From Planctomycetota bacterium (GTDB taxonomy: Bacteria; Planctomycetota; MHYJ01; WSZJ01; JACPWG01), in NCBI GenBank assembly GCA_016197205.1, contig JACPWG010000193.1, positions 1-64,000 of the forward strand: a DNA stretch of 64,000 bases, written 5' to 3'. The notes beneath the pieces are model-generated. The model had not been told where the DNA came from, ran no database searches, and saw only the letters and a list, made by a program, of their open reading frames with translations. The translations under genes and the position numbers were made by a program. The first letter of the stretch is position 1. Every line of letters begins with the position of its first letter. Shown here in pieces: positions 31,035 through 41,800 of the stretch.

Positions 31035-34000
31035 GCGCCGGCAACCGGAGCATCTTCACCACCGTCCGCACCGAAGGGGCCATCCTTCCGCCGGACCTGC
31101 TCCAGCGCGTCGTCGAGGGGGATCGCTCGCTCGGCGGCTTCACCCCCGCGGACTACCACCTGACCGAAGGCGAAAAGCTCAACGAGGCCATCAATCGCTC
31201 GTGGACGCGGCTGCGCGGCGCCTGGCTGGGCTTCAGGGGCGCCGAGGCGAAGCTCCCGGCCGCGGACCCGGGTACATCCCTGACGCGCGAGCGCTGGCTA
31301 CTTGCCCTCTTCCAGGAGTTCGGCTACGGCCGGCTCGTCGCGGCAAAGGCGATCGACCTCGGGGACAAGTCCTACCCGATCTCCCACCTCTGGCAAAACA
31401 CGCCGATCCACCTCGTCGGCTGCCGCGTGGATTTGGATCGCCGCTCGGCCGGCGTCGCGGGCGCAGCCCGCGGAAGCCCGCACAGCGTGGTCCAGGAGCT
31501 GCTCAATCGCTCGGACGCGCATCTCTGGGCGTTCGTGTCGAATGGCCTGCGCCTGCGCATCCTTCGCGACAACGTGAGCCTCACACGGCAGGCGTTCGTG
31601 GAATTCGACCTCGCCGCGATGATGGAGGGGGAGGTCTACTCGGACTTCTCGCTGCTCTGGCTGGTCTGCCACCAATCGCGCGTGGAAGCCGAACGCCCGG
31701 AGGCGTGCCGACTCGAGGCGTGGTCACGCGCCGCGCAGGAGCAGGGCACGCGAGCGCTCGACCAGCTTCGGCAGGGCGTCGAGGCCGCGATTGTGGCGCT
31801 GGGGCGCGGCTTCCAGGCGCATCCGGCGAATCCCGTACTTCGCGACAAGCTCCGCACCGGCGCCCTGTCGGGCCAGGACTACTACCGGCAGCTTCTGCGG
31901 ATCGTGTACCGCATGCTCTTCCTTTTCGTCGCCGAAGATCGCGAGCTTCTGCTTGATCCGCGGGCGGAGGCCGCGGCGCGCGAGCGCTACACGCGCTACT
32001 ACGCGCTGGCGCGGCTGCGGCGGCTGGCGGAAGCCCGGCGCGGCTCGAAGCACGCGGACCTCTGGCGCGGGGTCGTCCTCGTGATGGGCAAATTGGGAAA
32101 GGACGAAGGGTGCCCGGCGCTGGCGCTGCCGGCGCTGGGGAGCTTCCTCTGGTCGGAGGCGGCGATCGGGGTCCTGGGCGGCTGCGAGTTGGCGAACCAC
32201 GACTTGCTCGCCGCGATCCGCGCGCTGGCCTTCGTCCAGGACGGCAAGGTGCGGCGCGGCGTGGACTACAAGAATCTCGGGGCCGAAGAGCTGGGCAGCG
32301 TCTACGAGTCGCTGCTGGAGCTGCATCCGGTGATCGATGCGGGCGCGGGGAAGTTCGAACTGGCGAGCGCGGGCGGCAGCGAGCGGAAGACTACCGGAAG
32401 CTACTACACGCCGACGAGCCTAATCACCTGCCTGCTCGACTCAGCGCTTGACCCGGTGCTGGACGAGGCAGTCAAGCAGCCGACTGCGGCGGCCGCGGCG
32501 ACCGCGATCCTGAAGCTGAAGGTCTGCGATCCGGCCTGCGGAAGCGGGCACTTCCTGATCGCGGCGGCGCACCGGATCGCGAAGCGGCTGGCGGCGGTGC
32601 GGACCGGGGAGGAGGAACCGGCGCCGGAGGCCATGCGCACGGCGCTGCGCGACGTCATCGGGCATTGCCTCTACGGCGTCGACCTGAACGAGATGGCCGT
32701 GGAGCTGTGCAAGGTGAGCCTGTGGATGGAGGCGTTGGAGCCCGGGAAGCCGCTGTCCTTCCTGGACCATCGCATTCGCTGCGGGAACAGCCTGCTCGGC
32801 GCGACGCCGGCGCTGGTGGCGGCCGGGATCCCGGACGCGGCGTTCGAGCCGATCGAGGGGGACGACAAGAAGATCGCGTCGGCGCTACGTCACGAAAATC
32901 GAGACGCGCGAAGAGGGCAGGGCAACCTCTTCAGCGCGCTCGAACCAAAATCGTTCGCGAGTGCCCGGGCGCTCGCGGACACGGTTGCGGCTCTCGATGC
33001 GTTGCCCGAGGCGACGATCTCCGATGTTCACCACAAGGAGGACGACTTCCAGCGGATGGAGCACACCGCTGGAGTCGTGGCGCTCCACCGGGCGGCGGAC
33101 GCCTGGTGCGCGGCATTCGTCGGGGCCAAGGCACCGGATACGCCTCCTGCGATTACTCACGCGACATTCGCGCGTCTCGTGAAAGAGCCGGCGGAAGCTC
33201 CGAGTGCGGTCCTTGCCGAGGTGGCGCGACTCCACGAGGCCTACGGGTTCTTTCACTGGCACTTGGCCTTCCCCGAGGTGTTTCGAGTTTCGGAGGCCGG
33301 GGCCGCTGAGTCGCCGGATGATGCCCGGCAGGGGTGGCGCGGCGGTTTTGATGTCGTGCTCGGGAATCCCCCGTGGGACACACTGAGTCCGGATGCGAAG
33401 GAGTTCTTTTCGAATTACGATCCGGACGTGCGTTTCCGAGACAGCGCGGGGCAGAGGCGGATCATCGATCGCCTGCTCGAACAGTGCGAAATCGCCGAGC
33501 GCTGGCGGCTGCACTGCCGCCGGCTCTACTCCCAGGTCCACTTCTTCAAGGACAGTGGTCGGTTCCGGCTCTTCGCCCCGGGCAACCTCGGCAAGGGGGA
33601 CTTCAACGTCTATCGCATGTTCGTTGAGACCGCCCTCCAGATCGCAAGGTCCGGCGGTCGTGTGTCCCAGATCGTGCCGGAGGGCCTCTACAACGGCGCC
33701 AACTGCATGGCGATTCGCAAGGAGTTGTTCGAGTCGTGCAGGCTGGATCGGCTTCTGGGCTTCGAGAATGCGAACGAGACCTGGTTTCCTGGGGTCGATA
33801 CGCGCGCGAAGTTCTGCATCTATTCCGCAGCAAAGAGCGGCACCACCACCTCGTTTCGGACCGCCTTCAACATCCGGAGCGAGGCGGCACTGGCCGCGGC
33901 TGCCGCCGCGGGGGGAGGGCTGGACCTTCCCGTCGCCATGATCCCCGAGTTTTCGCCGGACGCCCTTGCGATCATGGAGTTCTCGGATCAACGAGACATC

Positions 34001-35518
34001 GACATCGCGTCAAAAATGTACTCTCGCTGGCCGAAGTTCGGGGACGAAACGGCCGGTCCGCCGCGCCGCCTCTATATGCGCGAAATCGACATGGGGAACG
34101 ACCGGGATCTCTTCGATGAGGCCCCAGGCGGGCTGCCGCTCTATGAGGGGCGGATGGTGGATCAGTTCGACCATCGCGCGAAGGGGTATCGATCCGGCCG
34201 CGGACGCGCGGCCGTGTGGGAGGAGTTGCCGTTCGGCAGCGCGGGCAAGTCGATCCAGCCGCAGTGGCGCATTCCCGTAGCGAGGGTGCCGGAGAAGACG
34301 CGCGAGCGGGTCCAGCAGTTTCGCGTCGGCTTCTGCGATGTAGGCAGCCCGACGAATGAACGAACGCTGGTGGCGGCGCTGATCTCACAGGAGGCCCTTT
34401 GCGGACACAGCGTCCCCACCATCACTTTTGGAGCTGCCGAGGATTGGGCCTACTGCTTGTGGCTCGCGGTCGCGAACTCCTACGCGATGGACTTCCTCGT
34501 GCGTCAGAAGGTCAGCCTCCACATGACCTACATCGTCTTGGACAGCTTGCCCTTCCCGCGCCTGCCGGCCTCCGACCCGCGGGTCGCTCGAATCGTGCGG
34601 CTCGCCCTTCAACTATCCTGCACGGGCCCCGAGATGGCTCCCTTCTGGAATGCGATGGCGCAAGCGGGCTGGGTCGAGCATGTCCCTGTCGCCGGGCCGT
34701 CTCCAGGAATCGTGGAGGAAGCGGCCCGGCTGGAGGCGCGAGCGGAGCTGGATGCAATCGTCGCCCGCGATCTCTTCGGCCTGAGCCGCGCGCAACTTGC
34801 CTACATCCTGGGCACGTTCCCGATCGTTGAACGGCGAGATCGTGAGCGCTACGGCAGCTTCCGCTCGCGCGATCTCATCCTCGAATTCTTCGACCAGGCC
34901 GCCCCCGCCGCCGCGCCTCCGGAACTCGACGCGGTACAGGTCCCACCTCCGGCGATCTCCCGTGCTGCAGCGGCGCCGCCGGTTCCCGTCGTCGCGCTAG
35001 GCAGGGTTGCGACTCCGGAGCCCTTTCTGCGTGTCCGGCCGAGACCCGGCGATCGCTACCGAACCTGCGTGCCGTTGCTCTCGCTCCGAGCGGCGGCCGG
35101 CGCCTTCAGCGACGATCAAGCCGTGGAGTTCGACTCGTGGGTCGAGATCGCCACTACGCATCCTCTGCGCAAGGGGATGTTCATCGCCCAGGTCGTGGGG
35201 CGCTCGATGGAACCCCTGATTCCAGATGGCGCCCATTGCTTGTTCGTGCGCCATCCGGGAGGCACCCGAGAAGGGCAGATCGTCCTGGTTCAGCACCGCA
35301 GCATACAAGACCTCGAGGCGGGCGGCACGTACACGATCAAGGAGTACCACAGCGAAAAGCAGCGGACGCCCGACGGGAGCTGGCACCACTCGCTCGTCCG
35401 CTTGCAACCGCTCAACCCGAGCTACACACCAATCGTAATTCGTTGCGATTCCGAGGACTCTGGAAACGACCTGAAAGTGATCGCGCGATTCCTCGAAGTC
35501 CTACACTTCAGCCCTTGA
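31031..35518 (+). CDS. Eco57I/PglX-type adenine DNA methyltransferase fused to a LexA/S24-like peptidase domain
   Basis: 1,495 residues, starting in the ATGA overlap with the previous gene. Residues about 1-430 are a helical and nuclease-fold-like region ([16 protein letters not shown]) as in large type IIG/PglX enzymes. The SAM-binding motif [11 protein letters not shown] is at 498-508 and the catalytic N779-P-P-W782 in LGNPPWDTL, so the product is N6-methyladenine. A target-recognition-like region follows to about 1300. The C-terminal 150 residues are a LexA/S24-type domain: [18 protein letters not shown] with nucleophile Ser1392, and [11 protein letters not shown] with Lys1437, the spacing of the Ser-Lys dyad. 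No PD-(D/E)XK triad is obvious. It probably marks host DNA in the defence system. The fused peptidase is unusual and suggests regulated self-cleavage. Confidence 0.85.
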   Translation: MSAGNRSIFTTVRTEGAILPPDLLQRVVEGDRSLGGFTPADYHLTEGEKLNEAINRSWTRLRGAWLGFRGAEAKLPAADPGTSLTRERWLLALFQEFGYGRLVAAKAIDLGDKSYPISHLWQNTPIHLVGCRVDLDRRSAGVAGAARGSPHSVVQELLNRSDAHLWAFVSNGLRLRILRDNVSLTRQAFVEFDLAAMMEGEVYSDFSLLWLVCHQSRVEAERPEACRLEAWSRAAQEQGTRALDQLRQGVEAAIVALGRGFQAHPANPVLRDKLRTGALSGQDYYRQLLRIVYRMLFLFVAEDRELLLDPRAEAAARERYTRYYALARLRRLAEARRGSKHADLWRGVVLVMGKLGKDEGCPALALPALGSFLWSEAAIGVLGGCELANHDLLAAIRALAFVQDGKVRRGVDYKNLGAEELGSVYESLLELHPVIDAGAGKFELASAGGSERKTTGSYYTPTSLITCLLDSALDPVLDEAVKQPTAAAAATAILKLKVCDPACGSGHFLIAAAHRIAKRLAAVRTGEEEPAPEAMRTALRDVIGHCLYGVDLNEMAVELCKVSLWMEALEPGKPLSFLDHRIRCGNSLLGATPALVAAGIPDAAFEPIEGDDKKIASALRHENRDARRGQGNLFSALEPKSFASARALADTVAALDALPEATISDVHHKEDDFQRMEHTAGVVALHRAADAWCAAFVGAKAPDTPPAITHATFARLVKEPAEAPSAVLAEVARLHEAYGFFHWHLAFPEVFRVSEAGAAESPDDARQGWRGGFDVVLGNPPWDTLSPDAKEFFSNYDPDVRFRDSAGQRRIIDRLLEQCEIAERWRLHCRRLYSQVHFFKDSGRFRLFAPGNLGKGDFNVYRMFVETALQIARSGGRVSQIVPEGLYNGANCMAIRKELFESCRLDRLLGFENANETWFPGVDTRAKFCIYSAAKSGTTTSFRTAFNIRSEAALAAAAAAGGGLDLPVAMIPEFSPDALAIMEFSDQRDIDIASKMYSRWPKFGDETAGPPRRLYMREIDMGNDRDLFDEAPGGLPLYEGRMVDQFDHRAKGYRSGRGRAAVWEELPFGSAGKSIQPQWRIPVARVPEKTRERVQQFRVGFCDVGSPTNERTLVAALISQEALCGHSVPTITFGAAEDWAYCLWLAVANSYAMDFLVRQKVSLHMTYIVLDSLPFPRLPASDPRVARIVRLALQLSCTGPEMAPFWNAMAQAGWVEHVPVAGPSPGIVEEAARLEARAELDAIVARDLFGLSRAQLAYILGTFPIVERRDRERYGSFRSRDLILEFFDQAAPAAAPPELDAVQVPPPAISRAAAAPPVPVVALGRVATPEPFLRVRPRPGDRYRTCVPLLSLRAAAGAFSDDQAVEFDSWVEIATTHPLRKGMFIAQVVGRSMEPLIPDGAHCLFVRHPGGTREGQIVLVQHRSIQDLEAGGTYTIKEYHSEKQRTPDGSWHHSLVRLQPLNPSYTPIVIRCDSEDSGNDLKVIARFLEVLHFSP

Positions 35519-36196
35519 CCTCAGACGTAACTCATTCCCGCAGTGAACCTTTGGCCACTTCGACCGACAACATGTACGCCAAAGACTTGGAGATCACTCG
35601 GTCGAACAGCCCATTCCTGGTGGCCCAACTTGTCAGCCAGCGTTTCGATAGGCACGCCGTGGTTGGGACGTGAGCGGGCCACGACGGGGGCGAACTTGTC
35701 CCGGAATGGGTCTGGATCGTTCGCTCGGAGAGGATCCAGGGCCATCCATCGGAGGCGGGCAAAGTCGCCGCGCCTGAAAGAGGGCGCACCGCCCCTGTCC
35801 TCGTGGTAGAGATCCCCCGGCATTCGCTGGGGGATGCCGAGCCGATTGCGCACGACCACCCGCATCCACAACGGATCATCGAGCGGGTAGGAGCGGGCGG
35901 CCGACGCCGACGCCCATGTCGCTCCCTTCGCGCGCTCCGTCGCATTACCACCGGGGCGGGGCAGCTCGAAGCCGTCTCGCCCGCCGTCCGATCCCTGCGA
36001 GCTCTCGCTGGGCTGAGAGCCACATCCCTGCAGATGCTGACGAGGCCGGGGACTCTTCGGTCGGCGGTGTCCCCAAACCCCGGAGCGGGTCGCGGCGGGT
36101 CGAACTACAGGTGGACACGCGCGCAGACCGGCAGCCAGCACCCGCCCACGGACTCCTTCGCCTGCAAACACACGCGCACCCGGCCGCGGATTCCCC
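35519..36196. other. Right boundary of the defence island, no confident gene
   Basis: About 680 bp with several overlapping open frames on both strands, none with a start, ribosome-binding site and protein-like composition together. One minus-strand frame ends with GVPIETLADKLGHQEWA, faintly recalling a tyrosine-recombinase phrase, but the surrounding sequence does not support it. It is probably decayed DNA. Confidence 0.4.
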
Positions 36197-36225
36197 TTGT
36201 CTCCGGCCGACTTGCCCGCTAGACT
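36197..36225 (+). promoter_or_regulatory. Promoter for the right Uma2 gene
   Basis: TTGTCT (36197-36202), a 17-bp spacer and TAGACT (36220-36225), about 95 nt before the ATG at 36324. Confidence 0.5.
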
Positions 36226-36323
36226 CCGGGTGGTGCTTCTTCATTCTCTCGTACGCATGGACTTGCGAGTCCGGGCCCGCTCGGCGCGACGAACGGTCGC
36301 AGGACACTCCGGGGAGACCACCG

Positions 36324-36971
36324 ATGACCGTCACGGCGCAGCATCGAATCTCTTCCGACCAGCGCTTCCTCCTTGGGTCCGCGGACTGGGGGACCTATCG
36401 GAGGATCCTGGAGGCGTTGGGCGACCGTCACGTGTTCGTCACCTACGATCGCGGGAGGCTGGAGATCATGTCCCCGTCGCCGAAGCACGAACGAGTCAAG
36501 TCGCTGCTGGGCCGCTTGGTCGAAATGTTGTGCTTCGACCTGGACATCGAGATCCAGCCCGGGGGTTCCACGACGTTTGGCCGGAAGGACCTTGACCGCG
36601 GCCTGGAGCCGGACGAGTGCTACTGGATCCGGAACGAAAAGAGGGTACGCGACCTCGTGGAGTTCGACGCGCGTCGCGATCCGCCGCCGGACCTGGCGAT
36701 CGAAATCGACATCTCGCGGAGAACCCTGGATCGACAGGCAATCTACGGGGCGCTCGGCGTTCCAGAGTTGTGGCGTCATGACGGTGACCGCTTGCGCATC
36801 CTGCTCTTGCAGCCGGACGGCGCCTATGCGCCGGCGACGAAGAGCCTCAGCTTTCCCTTTCTCCCGATGCGCGAATTCGAACGGTTTCTGCGTCCGCAGC
36901 GTGGGCTGAGGGGCAATGCACTGCTCCGGCGCTTCCACCTCTGGGCGCGTCGTTTCCGGAAGCGGAAGTAG
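36324..36971 (+). CDS. Uma2-family putative endonuclease (second, divergent member)
   Basis: 215 residues from the ATG at 36324 (GGGGAGA upstream). Uma2/DUF820 pattern: HVFVTYDRGRLEIMSPSPKH ERV-type N-terminal block, GLEPDECYWIRNE, and the nuclease-fold core PPPDLAIEIDISRRTLDRQA, where Asp and Glu are the expected metal ligands. IYGALGVPELWRHDGDRLRI follows. Only remote similarity to the Uma2 protein at 19158 is apparent. The basic C-terminus (RRFHLWARRFRKRK) is longer than in most members and could bind nucleic acid. It is a single gene with its own promoter. Confidence 0.88.
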   Translation: MTVTAQHRISSDQRFLLGSADWGTYRRILEALGDRHVFVTYDRGRLEIMSPSPKHERVKSLLGRLVEMLCFDLDIEIQPGGSTTFGRKDLDRGLEPDECYWIRNEKRVRDLVEFDARRDPPPDLAIEIDISRRTLDRQAIYGALGVPELWRHDGDRLRILLLQPDGAYAPATKSLSFPFLPMREFERFLRPQRGLRGNALLRRFHLWARRFRKRK

Positions 36972-37106
36972 CGCGCGGGCGGCTGGAGACGCAGGACCCC
37001 GGTTCTCCCTCCCTTGCAGGACCATCACCCTCCCCCACCAAAGCGGTGGCTCGAAAGGGGAGCGGCCTCCGGCTCGGCCACAGAGGCGGAACGAACTCAT
37101 CGAACG

Positions 37107-39071
37107 CTACCTCCCGCCCGCGCGGCGCAGCACCGCCTGGAAGTCGGCGCGGGCGCGGAGCGCATCGAGCGTCGGGTCCCCCTGGGCGTCGAGGGCGAAC
37201 CGCGTGGCCTCCTGGACCCGCTCCGCCTCCAGGCACCGGCCGAGCGCCTCCACGGCCTCCGGCGCCCGGCCCGCGAGCGCGCGGACGCTCGCCAGGTTGT
37301 ACCAGGCCTCCGCCCACCACGGGCGGAGCGCGAGGGCCGACCGCAGCCGCGCCTCGGCCTCCGCGTACCGGCCCGCCCGGCCGTACCATTCCCCCAGCCG
37401 GCCCAGCGCGAACGAGCGCAGGCGGTCGCTCATCGGGACCTCGCGTTCGCACGCGAGCACGCCTTCCAGCGCGGCCAGCACGACCGCGGGCGCCGCCCGG
37501 CCGGCGCGCCCCAGCAGGTGCAGCGACCGGGCGCGGAAGTGCAGCCCCAGGAGATTGCGCGGATGCGCGAGCGCGAACGCTTCCAGGTCGGGGAGCAGCC
37601 GAAGCGCGAAGCCCACCGCAACCCGCCCGCTGGGGTCGACGAGCGCGTGCGCCCCCGCCTCGCCGAAGTGCGAGGACAGGTCCAGCCCCGCCTGCAGCAG
37701 CTCTTCGAACTCCGCCCCCTCGAACCGTTGGAGGCATTCGTCGTAGGCGGCGACGAAGGCCGGGAGGTCGGAACCGCGGCGGGCGACCGAACGGAGGCGC
37801 ACCAGGTCCGAGCGCACGGCGTCCGACAGGGCCGCCGGCGGCGAGGTCGGCGCGGCGCGCAAGCGGGGCAGCACCTCGCGCACCACGGCTTCGTCCTCGG
37901 GCGTCGCTCCGGGCATGGGCGACGCGGCGTCGGGGAAGGGTGGGGCGGCCGGGGGGGCGTCGAGCCTGCGGGCGAGCACGCCGCGAAGCGTCTCGTCCAG
38001 CGCGCCGAGCTCGAGCGCGGCCTTCTCCGGGGGCCGGGCCGCGAGGCGTTCGCGTAGACGCAGGAGAAGCGGCAGTTCCGCGGGGCCGCACGAACGCCGG
38101 TAGAGCCAGCGACGACCGAGCAGGGAGGCCCCTTCGGAGGCGATCTCCTCCTCCAGCAGCGAGGCAAGGCGCTCGCCGCGCAGGAGAAAGGCCCCTTCGC
38201 GGTCCTCCTCCTCGGCGGCGGCTTCCGGGTCGGGACCGGCGGCGCGCAGGTCCTCGAGCGCGCGCGCAGCCGCCTCACGAAGCGCAATGGAGCCTAGGGT
38301 AACTACCTTAGACAGCGCGGCGCCCCCCGCCTGCGTACCGAAACGGCGGAGGTTGGCGACGAGCGCGGCACCCACCTCCTTCGAGTCCTCCTTGGCCGGC
38401 CGTGCCTCCAGCGCGGGGAGGGACGCGGGGGCGCGGAGAAGGCCGAGGGCCTGGACCGCGGCGAGCCGGACGGACGGCGCCGCGTCGACCAGCCCCGGCA
38501 GGAGCAGCTCCGGCGCGCGCACGCCGCCCGCGTCGCCCAAGGCGGTCGCGGCGGCGGCTCGCACGCGCGGGCTCGCGTCCCCCCGGAGCGCGGTGGCAAG
38601 CGGCTCGAGTCCCTCCGGGTGGCGAAGGCGGCCGAGCCCGCGCGCGGCCAACGCGCGCACCCCGTCGTCGGCGTCGGCGGCGAGCGCCCGCGCCAGGCCT
38701 TCGACCGCCGCGTCATCGAAGGGAAGCGGAAGCGCACGCGCCGCCGCCCGGCGCGCCAGCGGCGACGGATCGACGAGGCCCGCGAGCAGGTCGACGGTCG
38801 CGGCACGGCCCGCCGCCAAAGTCCGCCTCCAGGCAGCATCGACTTCAGGGTCGGACCGCTCCCCCGCGCCGGCGGTCACGTCAACGGCGCGGAGCTTCAC
38901 GCGAGCCAGGAGCTCCGCCGCGGGATGCGAGGGAGGGTCGGCGTAGGCGATGAGGAGCCAGGGGAGAGCGAGGGAGAAGGCGAGGAGGGTGGAGGCGCGC
39001 GGTGGGGAAAGGCGGCCAGAAAAGAGGAAGGAGGGTGTGACCCAGGAAGGGAGGACGATTTCAAAATTCAA
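37107..39071 (-). CDS. HEAT-repeat and TPR protein with N-terminal membrane anchor
   Basis: About 654 residues. The start is uncertain: the frame has no ATG or GTG near the N-terminal hydrophobic segment (LLAFSLALPWLLIAYA), and the nearest canonical start upstream is a TTG at 39071 inside an A+T-rich repeat. Residues about 60-230 (from the TTG) are HEAT repeats (VDLLAGLVDPSPLARRAAAR, GLRPEGLEPL-type units, ALGDAGGVRAPELLLPGLVD). The middle is helical. The last 120 residues are TPR-like (RLGEWYGRAGRYAEAEARLR, WYNLASVRALAGRAPEAVEA). It is a scaffold-type protein probably exposed to the periplasm. The odd start suggests that the repeat has replaced the native 5' end or supplies the start. Confidence 0.65.
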   Translation of the reverse strand: MNFEIVLPSWVTPSFLFSGRLSPPRASTLLAFSLALPWLLIAYADPPSHPAAELLARVKLRAVDVTAGAGERSDPEVDAAWRRTLAAGRAATVDLLAGLVDPSPLARRAAARALPLPFDDAAVEGLARALAADADDGVRALAARGLGRLRHPEGLEPLATALRGDASPRVRAAAATALGDAGGVRAPELLLPGLVDAAPSVRLAAVQALGLLRAPASLPALEARPAKEDSKEVGAALVANLRRFGTQAGGAALSKVVTLGSIALREAAARALEDLRAAGPDPEAAAEEEDREGAFLLRGERLASLLEEEIASEGASLLGRRWLYRRSCGPAELPLLLRLRERLAARPPEKAALELGALDETLRGVLARRLDAPPAAPPFPDAASPMPGATPEDEAVVREVLPRLRAAPTSPPAALSDAVRSDLVRLRSVARRGSDLPAFVAAYDECLQRFEGAEFEELLQAGLDLSSHFGEAGAHALVDPSGRVAVGFALRLLPDLEAFALAHPRNLLGLHFRARSLHLLGRAGRAAPAVVLAALEGVLACEREVPMSDRLRSFALGRLGEWYGRAGRYAEAEARLRSALALRPWWAEAWYNLASVRALAGRAPEAVEALGRCLEAERVQEATRFALDAQGDPTLDALRARADFQAVLRRAGGR

Positions 39072-39110
39072 ATTGCAAATTTCAAATCTCAAATTGCGAA
39101 TCTTGGAGAT
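39057..39110 (-). repeat. A+T-rich repeat run upstream of the HEAT/TPR gene
   Basis: A run of AATTTGAAATTTG-like units, diverged, on the minus strand and overlapping the apparent start of the 37107-39071 gene. Its likeness to the A+T-rich core of the leader repeats at 9853-10053 and 41514-41714 is clear by eye. Just downstream, 39186-39230 has short tandem repeats (three GATCAGC units, then AATTCTC units). Confidence 0.6.
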
Positions 39111-39219
39111 CACTTCTGATTCATCCGGAAACCGAGTGCCCCAAAGGACCCGAGCCGCGGGCGCCAAAAGCCGGCCACGCCGCCGCGATCAGCGATCAGC
39201 GATCAGCAATTCTCAATTC

Positions 39220-41481
39220 TCAATTGCCCCCTCGCTCCAGCCCGTGCTTCTTCATGAGCGTCTGGAGGTGCTGCCGGGAGATGCCCAGGGCGCGCGCGGT
39301 GTGGGTCACGTTACCGGCGTTGCGCGCGAGCGCGCCCTTCACGTACTCGGCCTCGAAGCGATCGCGCGCGATTTCGAGCGTCGGCGCCAGCGGCAGGTCG
39401 GAGCGCAACTTCAGGTCTTCCGGGGTCAGCATTTCCCGCTCGGAGAGGATCACCGCCTGCTCGACCCGGTGCTCCAGCTCGCGGACGTTGCCCGGCCACG
39501 GGTGCCGGAGCATCGCCTCGAGCGCCTCCGCGCTGAACCCTCGCACCGGCCGGCCATGCTCCAGGGAGAAGCGTTGCAGGAAGGAGTGCGCGAGCAAGAG
39601 GCAGTCGCGGTCGCGCTCCCGGAGCGGCGGCAGCTTCACCTGGACGACGCACAAGCGGTGGTAGAGGTCCGCGCGGAAGCGCTCCGTCCGCACCGCCGCT
39701 TCCAGGTCCGCGTTCGTGGCCGCGACGAAGCGCACGTCCACGCGGATCCGCTCCAGGCCGCCGACGCGCGTGAACTCACGCTCCTGCAGCACCCGGAGGA
39801 GCTTCACCTGCATCTGAAGCGGCAGCTCGCCGACTTCGTCGAGGAAGAGGGTCCCGCGGTCCGCCTCTTCGAATTTTCCGATCCGGCGGGCGACGGCGCC
39901 GGTGAACGCCCCTTTTTCGTGGCCAAAGAGCTCGCTTTCGATGAGCGTCTCCGGGATCGACCCGCAGTCGACGATCACAAGCGGGGCGGAGGCCCGCGGA
40001 GAGAGCGTGTGCAGCGCATGCGCAAGGGCTTCCTTGCCCGTGCCGCTCTCTCCGAGCACGAGGCAGGTCGCGTCGGTCGGCGCGACCTTGCGGACGGTCT
40101 CGTAGACGGCCTTCATGCCTTCGCTCTCGCCCAGGACCTGGGCCCGGCGGCCGAGGGAGTCGCGCAGCGCGGCGTTCTCGGCCTCGAGTCGTCGACGGTT
40201 CGAGTCGTGGCTGCGCTCCCGCCGCTCCGCGAAGCGGAAATTGTCCAGGACGACCCCGACGTGCCGGGCCACCGCCTCGAGGAAGCGGAGGTCGTCCCCG
40301 GTGAACCGGCGGGAGGCGCCGTGACTGTCGACGTAGAGGAGGCCGAGCGTCCGGTCGGCCGCGCGGAGCGGGACGCAGAGCGCGGCGCGAAGCTGGAACT
40401 GCTCCATGCTCGTGGTGCGCCCTTCGGCCGGGTCCTGCCCGGCCTCCATCCGGAAGGCGCCGGTCCCCGCTTCCCGCACCTGGCGGAGGAGGCTTTGGCT
40501 CACGTCCTGAAAGGCCTCGAGCGTGCGCCCCATCCGATCGCGCGCGGCGGAGAGCCGGGTGCCGCCCTCGTCGTCGAGCAGCAGCATGCCGCGCTCGGTG
40601 TCGGTCACTTCGAGCACGCGGTCGAGGGTGAGCAGGGTGAGGGCCGTCAGGCTTTCCCCCGAGGACCCCGCCTGGATGATCTCGAGCAGGACCTCGACGT
40701 AGCGGAGGGCGCGCGCGGGTTCGCCGGCGAAGACCGCCAGCCGCGGGTCGCCGCCGCGCACCTCGGCCACGGCGACCGGCGCAGACACCGCGGGGAGACG
40801 CGGCCGTACGACCGGGGGTGGCGGCGGGAGAGGAGGGGCGGGAGGGGCCGGCGCGGGCGAGTGCGGCATCGGCATCGAGTTCGGCGCCGGCGCCGCCGCT
40901 GCGGGCTCAGGCGGCGGGGCGGGCTTTGCGGGCGCCACGGGCGGGCCGGCCGGAGCCGTGATCGCCGCGACGATGGGCGGCAGGTCCGCGGACGCCGGCG
41001 CGGGCGAGGGCCGTCCGGGTGTCGCCCCGCCGCCCTCCGACGCCTGCCCCGCCTGCGCGGAGATCAGCCCGGTCCCTTCCCCTCCGCTCCCAGTTCTTCC
41101 CTCGCCGCCGTCGGCGGCCGGCAAGTGGCCCGCGACGGCGGGGGAGACGGGCTGCGTCTCCTGGCGGGACCGCGCCGCGAGCGCCTCGGGCAGCACCGCG
41201 CAGAACAGCAACTGGGCCCGGCCGACCTCGATGGTGTCCCCTTCTTCCAGGACCTTCTCTTCGACGCGCGCGCCGTTCACGCGCGTGCCGTTGTGACTCT
41301 GCAGGTCCACCACGCGCCACCGCCCTCCGGCCTCCACGAGCTGGCAATGGCAGCGCGACACGCCTTCGGCCTCGATGCGAAGGCGGTTCGTGCGCGAGCG
41401 GCCGACGGTCGTGACCTCGTCGAGGAGCGGCACCGCCCGCTCGCCTTCCGCGTCCCGAATCACCAGGAGGGGAGCGCCCAT
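39220..41481 (-). CDS. FHA-GAF-AAA+ sigma-54-dependent transcriptional activator
   Basis: 753 residues from the ATG at 41481 (TTGGAGC upstream). The order is: FHA domain (residues 1-95; [28 protein letters not shown]); a long Pro/Ala-rich linker (about 110-235); GAF domain (about 250-425; [20 protein letters not shown]); sigma-54 AAA+ domain (about 460-690; Walker [24 protein letters not shown] with the GAFTGA loop, FLDEVGELP); and a Fis-type HTH ([18 protein letters not shown]). It activates RpoN promoters. The FHA domain suggests that phosphothreonine from a Ser/Thr kinase switches it on, and a Hanks-type kinase gene lies 2.3 kb away at 43819. No receiver domain is present. Confidence 0.93.
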   Translation of the reverse strand: MGAPLLVIRDAEGERAVPLLDEVTTVGRSRTNRLRIEAEGVSRCHCQLVEAGGRWRVVDLQSHNGTRVNGARVEEKVLEEGDTIEVGRAQLLFCAVLPEALAARSRQETQPVSPAVAGHLPAADGGEGRTGSGGEGTGLISAQAGQASEGGGATPGRPSPAPASADLPPIVAAITAPAGPPVAPAKPAPPPEPAAAAPAPNSMPMPHSPAPAPPAPPLPPPPPVVRPRLPAVSAPVAVAEVRGGDPRLAVFAGEPARALRYVEVLLEIIQAGSSGESLTALTLLTLDRVLEVTDTERGMLLLDDEGGTRLSAARDRMGRTLEAFQDVSQSLLRQVREAGTGAFRMEAGQDPAEGRTTSMEQFQLRAALCVPLRAADRTLGLLYVDSHGASRRFTGDDLRFLEAVARHVGVVLDNFRFAERRERSHDSNRRRLEAENAALRDSLGRRAQVLGESEGMKAVYETVRKVAPTDATCLVLGESGTGKEALAHALHTLSPRASAPLVIVDCGSIPETLIESELFGHEKGAFTGAVARRIGKFEEADRGTLFLDEVGELPLQMQVKLLRVLQEREFTRVGGLERIRVDVRFVAATNADLEAAVRTERFRADLYHRLCVVQVKLPPLRERDRDCLLLAHSFLQRFSLEHGRPVRGFSAEALEAMLRHPWPGNVRELEHRVEQAVILSEREMLTPEDLKLRSDLPLAPTLEIARDRFEAEYVKGALARNAGNVTHTARALGISRQHLQTLMKKHGLERGGN

Positions 41482-41513
41482 CGAAGCTCCAACAAGCAAA
41501 CGCGGCGGACTTC

Positions 41514-41714
41514 GGCAAAACAAACAACAACCCGAACCAAGGCTGGACTCGACCGACGGCGGCAAACGGCTAGCTCAGGGCTCCGCGTCCCAGCTAGACG
41601 CGGGCGAAATTTGAAATTTGAAATTTGACTTTTTGCAATTTGGAATTCGGCCCGGCCGCGTGGGTCGAATGCGAGAGTTTTACACAGAGACGCGGAGACG
41701 CAGAGGCCGGGCGC
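41514..41714 (-). repeat. About 200-bp leader repeat, copy 2
   Basis: Partner of 9853-10053: the same block order and orientation, including the AAATTTC run (about 41609-41650) and the CGTCTCCGCGTCTC block at the far end. It ends 33 bp upstream of the ATG of the FHA-sigma54 activator gene. Confidence 0.75.
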
Positions 41715-41800
41715 CGAGTCCACCCTCCTCTACCTGCGATGATCCCTGGCGATGCACGGAGAGCTCGACTTTAGCTTCACTTCTGCCTGTCAAAAAAAGA

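Noticed and set aside
20118-35518. Calling the island a canonical DISARM system
   Set aside because: Separate drmA and drmB genes and the PLD-type drmC are not found. Only the SNF2 protein and the methyltransferase correspond well, so the island is described as DISARM-like.
35521-36171. Minus-strand frame with GVPIETLADKLGHQE, reminiscent of a tyrosine recombinase
   Set aside because: The catalytic Arg, His and Tyr context is missing, another frame of the same strand looks equally plausible, and no start signal is present.
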